Source: Achromobacter pulmonis (GTDB lineage Bacteria > Pseudomonadota > Gammaproteobacteria > Burkholderiales > Burkholderiaceae_B). Taken from it: a stretch of DNA of 64,000 nt. Where the stretch lies: contig NZ_CADIJV010000002.1 of the NCBI RefSeq assembly GCF_902859765.1, forward strand, positions 186,001-250,000, given 5' to 3'. The stretch's first letter is position 1, and each line of letters starts with the position of its first letter. A program made the translations under genes and the position numbers. The notes beneath the pieces were generated by a model that saw only the letters and a list, made by a program, of their open reading frames with translations, ran no database searches and was not told the origin of the DNA. This document shows, one piece after another, positions 59,669 through 64,000 of this stretch.

Positions 59669-59836
59669 GGGCTTGCCCTCGCAGGACTGGCGGGTCCGGC
59701 GCGCTCCGCATGGCAGGGGATCTCTGCATCGCGGGCGCATCGACGCTCCGCGACGCCGCGCTTTCACGCCCCCGCCACTCGCGATATCCCGAACTGCGCT
59801 CGCCGTCTTTCGCTGGTCTTCTCAATCGGTAAATAA

Positions 59837-59855
59837 GAATCAATATAAATTATTC
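59837..59855. promoter_or_regulatory. AT-rich imperfect dyad in the promoter region of the first tandem receptor
   Basis: GAATCAATATAAATTATTC is symmetric at 13 of 19 positions and lies 75 bases upstream of the start. It could be a repressor site or the promoter; I cannot assign it. Confidence 0.35.
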
Positions 59856-59890
59856 ATCAATTCTGCAATGAGGGATTGCGCCCTACGCGG

Positions 59891-59924
59891 CGTCCTACGG
59901 CTGACATCAACACAGCGTAGGACG
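59891..59924 (+). promoter_or_regulatory. Leader hairpin covering the Shine-Dalgarno site of receptor 1
   Basis: CGTCCTACGGCTG pairs with CAGCGTAGGACG to give 12 base pairs with one bulged G and a nine-base loop. The AGGA in the 3' arm is the ribosome-binding site, seven bases from the ATG. The same element precedes receptor 2 with compensating changes. Confidence 0.65.
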
Positions 59925-59929
59925 TTTTC

Positions 59930-62560
59930 ATGCCTCTCCCTCTTGACCGCAAACGCCGGCCCAGCGCCTCGGCCGCCCTCCTTTGCGTCATGCTGGCCAT
60001 TACCGCGCCCGTCGCCGCCCAGCCGCCCGCGCGCACCATCGCGTATGACATTCCGTCGCAGGCATTGGGCGACGCCCTGCTCGCGCTCGGGCGCCAATCG
60101 GGCCTGGAGATCTCCTTCCCGCCGGCCGCCGTGGCGGGCAAGGTCTCGCCCGCGCTGCAAGGCGAGTACTCCGCCCTGCTGGCGCTGGACCGCCTGCTGG
60201 CCGGTTCCGGCCTGGCGCTGCGCGCCGACGGCCCGGGCCGCTACATTGTCTTCGTCGACAAGACCCATCCGTTCTCGACGTCGCGGCTGGAGCCCGTGCG
60301 GGTCTATGGCGAACAGGCCGGCGAGCGCATCTTTGGCCAGCAGGAAATCGCCGAAACGCCGTCGTCCAACCGCGACCTGAGCACACTGGTCGCCAGCCAC
60401 CCGGCGGTGCGCACCAACCCGGGCGCCAGCGGCTCGCAAAACCGCGGCTCGCTCAACGTCGAGGACATCTCCTTCCACGGCTCGAGCCCCTACCAGAACC
60501 TGTTCCAGATCGACGGCATCGACGCCACCAACCGCGTCGATCCGGCCAGCAAGAATCTCAATCTGCAGGTCGGCAACGTCCCCAGCAACCCGCAGTCGTA
60601 CTTCGTCGATACCAGTCTGCTGGAGGCGGTACGGGTCTACGACAGCTTCGTGCCGGTCGAATACGGCCGCTTCACCGGCGGCGTGGTGGACGCGCGGCTG
60701 CGCCGCTTCTCGGGCGAGAATCACCTGAAGTTTGACTACCGCTGGAACACTTCGAAGATGACGCGGCAGCAGGTGTCGGAAGGCGAGGAGAACAGCTGGG
60801 CGCAGGGCCAGCCGGGCTATTCCCCCGAATGGAAAAAGCGCTTCTACTCCGTGGTGGGTGACTTCGCCTTCGACGACAAATCCGGCGTGGTGCTGGCCAT
60901 GTCGCGCCGTGAATCCGACATCACGCGCTGGAACATGGGGGTGGACGACAAGGGCCAGCCGCAGCAGGGTCAGGACACCTACCGCGACCGCGTCGACAAC
61001 TTCCTGGGCAAGTTCAGCGTGCGCGCCAGCGCCGACACCACCGCCGACCTCACGCTGAAATACAGCGACCGCAGCGAGACGCTATCCAGCTACCTGTTCC
61101 GCGATACGCATTGGGACAACAACCACGGCGCCTACGGCCTGAGCGGCAACCTCGACCACCTGTTCCAGGGCGGGCGCTTCACGCTGCAGGCCGGCTGGGA
61201 CCACGCCACCAGCGACCGCCAATCCGTCGGCGACGAACTGGTGACCTACCAACCCTACAAGCTGCCGCAATACACCGCGGGCGGCTTCGGCAAGGAACAG
61301 ACGCGGCAGGACACCTGGACCCTCAAGGGCCGCGTCGACCTCGACCCGGTGCGCACCGGCATCTTCACCCACAGCCTGTACGCGGGCGCCGACCTGCAGC
61401 AGGTCGACGCGGGCTTCAAGCGCTTCCAGGATTCGTATTCGTTCCGCCGCGCCTACAACAACAAGGGCACCTACCAGGACTTCAGCAAGGTCCACTACCT
61501 GCCTGGCACGGTCAACGTGAAATACAACATGGCCAGCGTGTACCTGTCCGACCGCATCGAATGGCAACGGCTGGCACTGGACGCCGGGCTGCGCTACGAC
61601 CGCGAGACCTTCCTGGGCAACACCAACGTGTCGCCGCGCACCCGCCTGGAATGGGACGTGCTGGGCTCGGGCGATACGCTGCTGAGCGCGGGCTGGTCGC
61701 GCTACTACGGCAGCGAAGTGCTGCAGACGGCGCTGGAAGCCGAACGCAGCCGCCTGCGCCGCCAGGTGCTCGACAGCAAGGGCAGGCCCGTGGCCGATGG
61801 CGGCAAGGAATACTTTGTCGATTACCGCGGCCTGCGCATGCCCTATGACGATGAATGGGCGGTGTCGCTGCGCCAACGCATGGCGGGCATCGAAGGCCTG
61901 CTGAGCTACGTGCATCGTAATGGCCGCGACCAATGGACCAAGCGCGGCACGCAGGCCGCGGGCTACACCTATGGCAACGACGGCTTTTCCACCACCGACG
62001 GCGTCAGCCTGACGCTGCGCACGCTGGAGCCCTGGCGCCTGGGGCCGACGCGCTGGAACATGCAGGCATCGTGGAGCTGGCAGAAGCGCAAGACCAACGG
62101 CGATCTGGTCACGGGCTACACCGCCGATGCGCGCGATCCGGATGACCGGGTGATCTACAACGGCTCGGAAATCCGCGCCATCGACCTGCCGCCCAGCACC
62201 TTCTACCAACCGCAGGTCGCCTCGCTCACGCTGATCGGCGCCTACCCGCGCGCGGGCCTGACCTGGAGCAACAAGCTGAACTGGCGCAGCAAGCGCGACG
62301 CCACCATCTACGTCGGCGTCGGCCCGCGGCCGCAATACCTCGACCGCTACGAATCGGGCGAATTGCCGTCGTACTGGACCTGGGACACCAAGCTGGCCTG
62401 GCAGCCAACGTTCGCGCGCAACCTGGAATTCACGGTGGAAGTGCTCAACTTGCTGAACCGCATGCCGGCGGTCACGGCCAGCAATCCGAACCTGAAGACC
62501 AACCGCAGCACGTTCCAGTCGGGGCGTGAGCTGTGGCTGCAGGTGGGGTATCGGTTCTGA
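59930..62560 (+). CDS. TonB-dependent outer-membrane receptor with STN signalling domain, tandem copy 1
   Basis: 876 residues. A signal peptide ends around APVAAQ. The STN domain (residues about 38-110) reads YDIPSQALGDALLALGRQSG and LLAGSGLALRADGPGRYIV. The plug follows (PSSNRDLSTLVASHPAVRTN, FQIDGIDATNRVDPASKNLN, YGRFTGGVVDARLRRFSG), then a large barrel ending WLQVGYRF. It imports an iron complex or other ligand with TonB energy and signals to the FecR-type protein via the STN domain. I see no FRAP motif of haem receptors. Ligand unknown. Confidence 0.9.
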   Translation: MPLPLDRKRRPSASAALLCVMLAITAPVAAQPPARTIAYDIPSQALGDALLALGRQSGLEISFPPAAVAGKVSPALQGEYSALLALDRLLAGSGLALRADGPGRYIVFVDKTHPFSTSRLEPVRVYGEQAGERIFGQQEIAETPSSNRDLSTLVASHPAVRTNPGASGSQNRGSLNVEDISFHGSSPYQNLFQIDGIDATNRVDPASKNLNLQVGNVPSNPQSYFVDTSLLEAVRVYDSFVPVEYGRFTGGVVDARLRRFSGENHLKFDYRWNTSKMTRQQVSEGEENSWAQGQPGYSPEWKKRFYSVVGDFAFDDKSGVVLAMSRRESDITRWNMGVDDKGQPQQGQDTYRDRVDNFLGKFSVRASADTTADLTLKYSDRSETLSSYLFRDTHWDNNHGAYGLSGNLDHLFQGGRFTLQAGWDHATSDRQSVGDELVTYQPYKLPQYTAGGFGKEQTRQDTWTLKGRVDLDPVRTGIFTHSLYAGADLQQVDAGFKRFQDSYSFRRAYNNKGTYQDFSKVHYLPGTVNVKYNMASVYLSDRIEWQRLALDAGLRYDRETFLGNTNVSPRTRLEWDVLGSGDTLLSAGWSRYYGSEVLQTALEAERSRLRRQVLDSKGRPVADGGKEYFVDYRGLRMPYDDEWAVSLRQRMAGIEGLLSYVHRNGRDQWTKRGTQAAGYTYGNDGFSTTDGVSLTLRTLEPWRLGPTRWNMQASWSWQKRKTNGDLVTGYTADARDPDDRVIYNGSEIRAIDLPPSTFYQPQVASLTLIGAYPRAGLTWSNKLNWRSKRDATIYVGVGPRPQYLDRYESGELPSYWTWDTKLAWQPTFARNLEFTVEVLNLLNRMPAVTASNPNLKTNRSTFQSGRELWLQVGYRF

Positions 62561-62660
62561 AGCGGCGATGAAGCGGTGCGCAGGCATTCATCCGGTCTGA
62601 CTTCGAAGCATCCCATCGCCCATTCGCCGGTTTGGCGCTGAGGTTCGCCGCCGTCCGCCG

Positions 62661-62694
62661 CGTCCTATGGCTGGTTTTCAATCAGCCAAGGACG
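62661..62694 (+). promoter_or_regulatory. Leader hairpin covering the Shine-Dalgarno site of receptor 2
   Basis: CGTCCTATGGCTG pairs with CAGCCAAGGACG: 12 base pairs, one bulged A, nine-base loop. AGGA in the 3' arm lies seven bases from the ATG, exactly as in copy 1. Confidence 0.65.
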
Positions 62695-62699
62695 CTCGC

Positions 62700-64000
62700 A
62701 TGCCTCTCTCTTTCAACGGCCGTTTCCGCCCCAACGCGTCGATCGCTATCTTCTGCGCCGCACTGGCCATGGCCGCGCCCGCCCATGCCCAGTCGCCCGG
62801 CCGCACTTTCGCCTACGACATGCCAGCGCAACCGCTGGGCGACGCCTTGCTGGCGCTGGGCCGCCAATCGGGCCTGCAGATCTCGTTTCCGCCGGCCGCA
62901 GTGGCCGGCAAGGTCGCGCCCGCCCTGCGGGGCGAAAACTCGGCGCTGGCGGCGCTAAACCAGTTGCTGGCCGGTTCCGGCCTGGCGCTGCGCGCCGATG
63001 GCCCGGGCCGCTACATCGTCTTCGTGGACAGGACCACGCCGTTCTCGGCATCGCGCCTGGAACCGGTCCGGATCTACGGCGAACAGATCGGCGGGCGTGT
63101 CTACAGCCGCGAGGAGATCGAGGAGACGCCATCGTCCAACCGGGATATGAGCACATTGGTGGCCACGCATCCGGCGGTGCGCACCAACCCGGGCGCGGCG
63201 GGGTCGCAGAATCGTGGCTCGCTGGATGTCGAGGAAATCTCATTCTACGGCGCCAGCCCCTATCAGAACCTTTACCGCATCGACGGCATGGACGCGACCA
63301 ACCGGGTGAATCCGGCCAGCAAGAACCTCAACCTGCAGATTGGCAACGTACCGAGCAATTCGCAGTCCTATTTCATCGATACCCGCCTGCTCGAAGAAGT
63401 CCACGTCCACGACAGCTTCGTGCCGGCGGCATACGGCCGTTTCACCGGCGGCGTGGTCGACGCGCGGCTACGCAGGTTCTCCGGCAAAAACGGGCTGAAG
63501 CTGGATTACCGCTGGAACACGTCCAATATGACCCAGCAGCGGATCGCCCCTGGCGAAGAGAACGCTTGGGCGCAGGGCAAACCCGGCTTTGCGCCCAAAT
63601 GGAAAAAGCAGTTTTACTCCGCCATCGGTGACATCGCGGTCAACGACAAGGCCGGTATGGTCCTTGCCATGTCGCAGCGGCAATCCCAGATAACCCGCGC
63701 GCTCCTGGGCGTGGATGAGACCGGCAAACAAATCGTCTATAACCACAACCACTATCGCGACCACATCGATAACTTCCTGGGCAAGTTCAGCGTGCAGGCC
63801 AACGCCGATACGACCGCCGACCTCGTCCTGAAATACAGCGACCGGCGCGAAACACTGGCCAGCGATATTTTTCGCTACACCCATTGGGACCACAATCATC
63901 GCGCCTATGGGCTGAGCGGCAACCTGGAGCGCTTCTTCCCGGGCGGACGTGTGACGCTGCAGGCCGGCTGGGATCATGCCCTGAGCAACCGCAAATCGCC
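62700..64000 (+). CDS. TonB-dependent receptor with STN domain, tandem copy 2 (cut by window end)
   Basis: The frame from the ATG at 62700 stays open to the window end (433 residues). The signal peptide ends around APAHAQ. STN domain: YDMPAQPLGDALLALGRQSG and LLAGSGLALRADGPGRYIV. The plug and early barrel match copy 1 at high identity and without gaps for at least 800 bases (constant offset of 2770). It is a recent tandem duplicate of copy 1; the barrel part visible here differs more. Probably under the same sigma factor. The C-terminus is outside the window. Confidence 0.9.
   Translation, partial: MPLSFNGRFRPNASIAIFCAALAMAAPAHAQSPGRTFAYDMPAQPLGDALLALGRQSGLQISFPPAAVAGKVAPALRGENSALAALNQLLAGSGLALRADGPGRYIVFVDRTTPFSASRLEPVRIYGEQIGGRVYSREEIEETPSSNRDMSTLVATHPAVRTNPGAAGSQNRGSLDVEEISFYGASPYQNLYRIDGMDATNRVNPASKNLNLQIGNVPSNSQSYFIDTRLLEEVHVHDSFVPAAYGRFTGGVVDARLRRFSGKNGLKLDYRWNTSNMTQQRIAPGEENAWAQGKPGFAPKWKKQFYSAIGDIAVNDKAGMVLAMSQRQSQITRALLGVDETGKQIVYNHNHYRDHIDNFLGKFSVQANADTTADLVLKYSDRRETLASDIFRYTHWDHNHRAYGLSGNLERFFPGGRVTLQAGWDHALSNRKS

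Noticed and set aside
58251-64000. Identity as the haem system hurI-hurR-bhuR
   Set aside because: There is no haem-transport gene set, a second receptor follows instead, and the receptors lack the FRAP motif; the NPNL string near the C-terminus of copy 1 is not in that context.

Overview
The window is 64 kb of GC-rich, gene-dense chromosome. Several features point to a betaproteobacterium of the Alcaligenaceae, most likely Bordetella or a close relative such as Achromobacter. These are the isc operon, the uvrB / tyrB-like / lexA / lon / clpX / clpP / tig order, the dapC-dapD-dapE-prmB cluster, and FecI/FecR-linked TonB receptors. The genus is inferred from gene content and order, not from a search. 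I see no rRNA operon, CRISPR array, integrase or insertion sequence. One tRNA gene is present.

Layout. 0-2.6 kb: start of a MocR/GntR regulator, divergent from a BenE transporter that overlaps a YggS PLP-homeostasis gene. 2.6-5.9 kb: leftward envelope operon (COG3014 lipoprotein, YcfL, LpoB, CsgG-like protein). 6.0-14.5 kb: leftward operon joining a complete LivGHMKF-type ABC importer to an acyl-CoA synthetase, a thiolase and a TetR regulator; a PaaG-like crotonase gene faces it across a regulatory gap. 15.5-17.7 kb: TonB siderophore receptor whose frame is broken at a seven-base G tract, under a good Fur-box match. 17.8-18.7 kb: methylglyoxal synthase with a second, degenerate copy of the fold. 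18.8-24.5 kb: isc operon with an IscR-type site. 24.5-36.6 kb: low-molecular-weight phosphatase, uvrB, aromatic aminotransferase, lexA (SOS box), lon (sigma-32-like promoter), clpX, clpP, tig and an M48 protease. 36.8-41 kb: UPF0114 protein, two cold-shock genes flanking a DUF924 gene, and small hypotheticals. 41-46 kb: DSD1/D-threonine aldolase family enzyme, two RidA proteins, a LysR regulator, and an MFS exporter with a TetR regulator and twin operators. 46-52 kb: small hypotheticals, a kdsA gene away from pyrG/eno, a DUF1444-like protein, aquaporin Z, and tRNA-Leu(UAG). 52-58.1 kb: dapC, dapD, dapE, prmB and an ABC-F ATPase. 58.2-64 kb: FecI-type sigma factor, FecR-type regulator and two tandem STN-domain TonB receptors, the second cut by the window end.

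Most notable observations. The two tandem receptor genes each carry, at identical distance from the start codon, a 12-bp hairpin with one bulge and a nine-base loop. Its 3' arm contains the Shine-Dalgarno sequence, and the differing positions still pair in both copies. This looks like a duplicated translational control element. Other points worth a second look are the poly-G break in the siderophore receptor (possible phase variation), the double-domain methylglyoxal synthase, and the twin TetR dyads.
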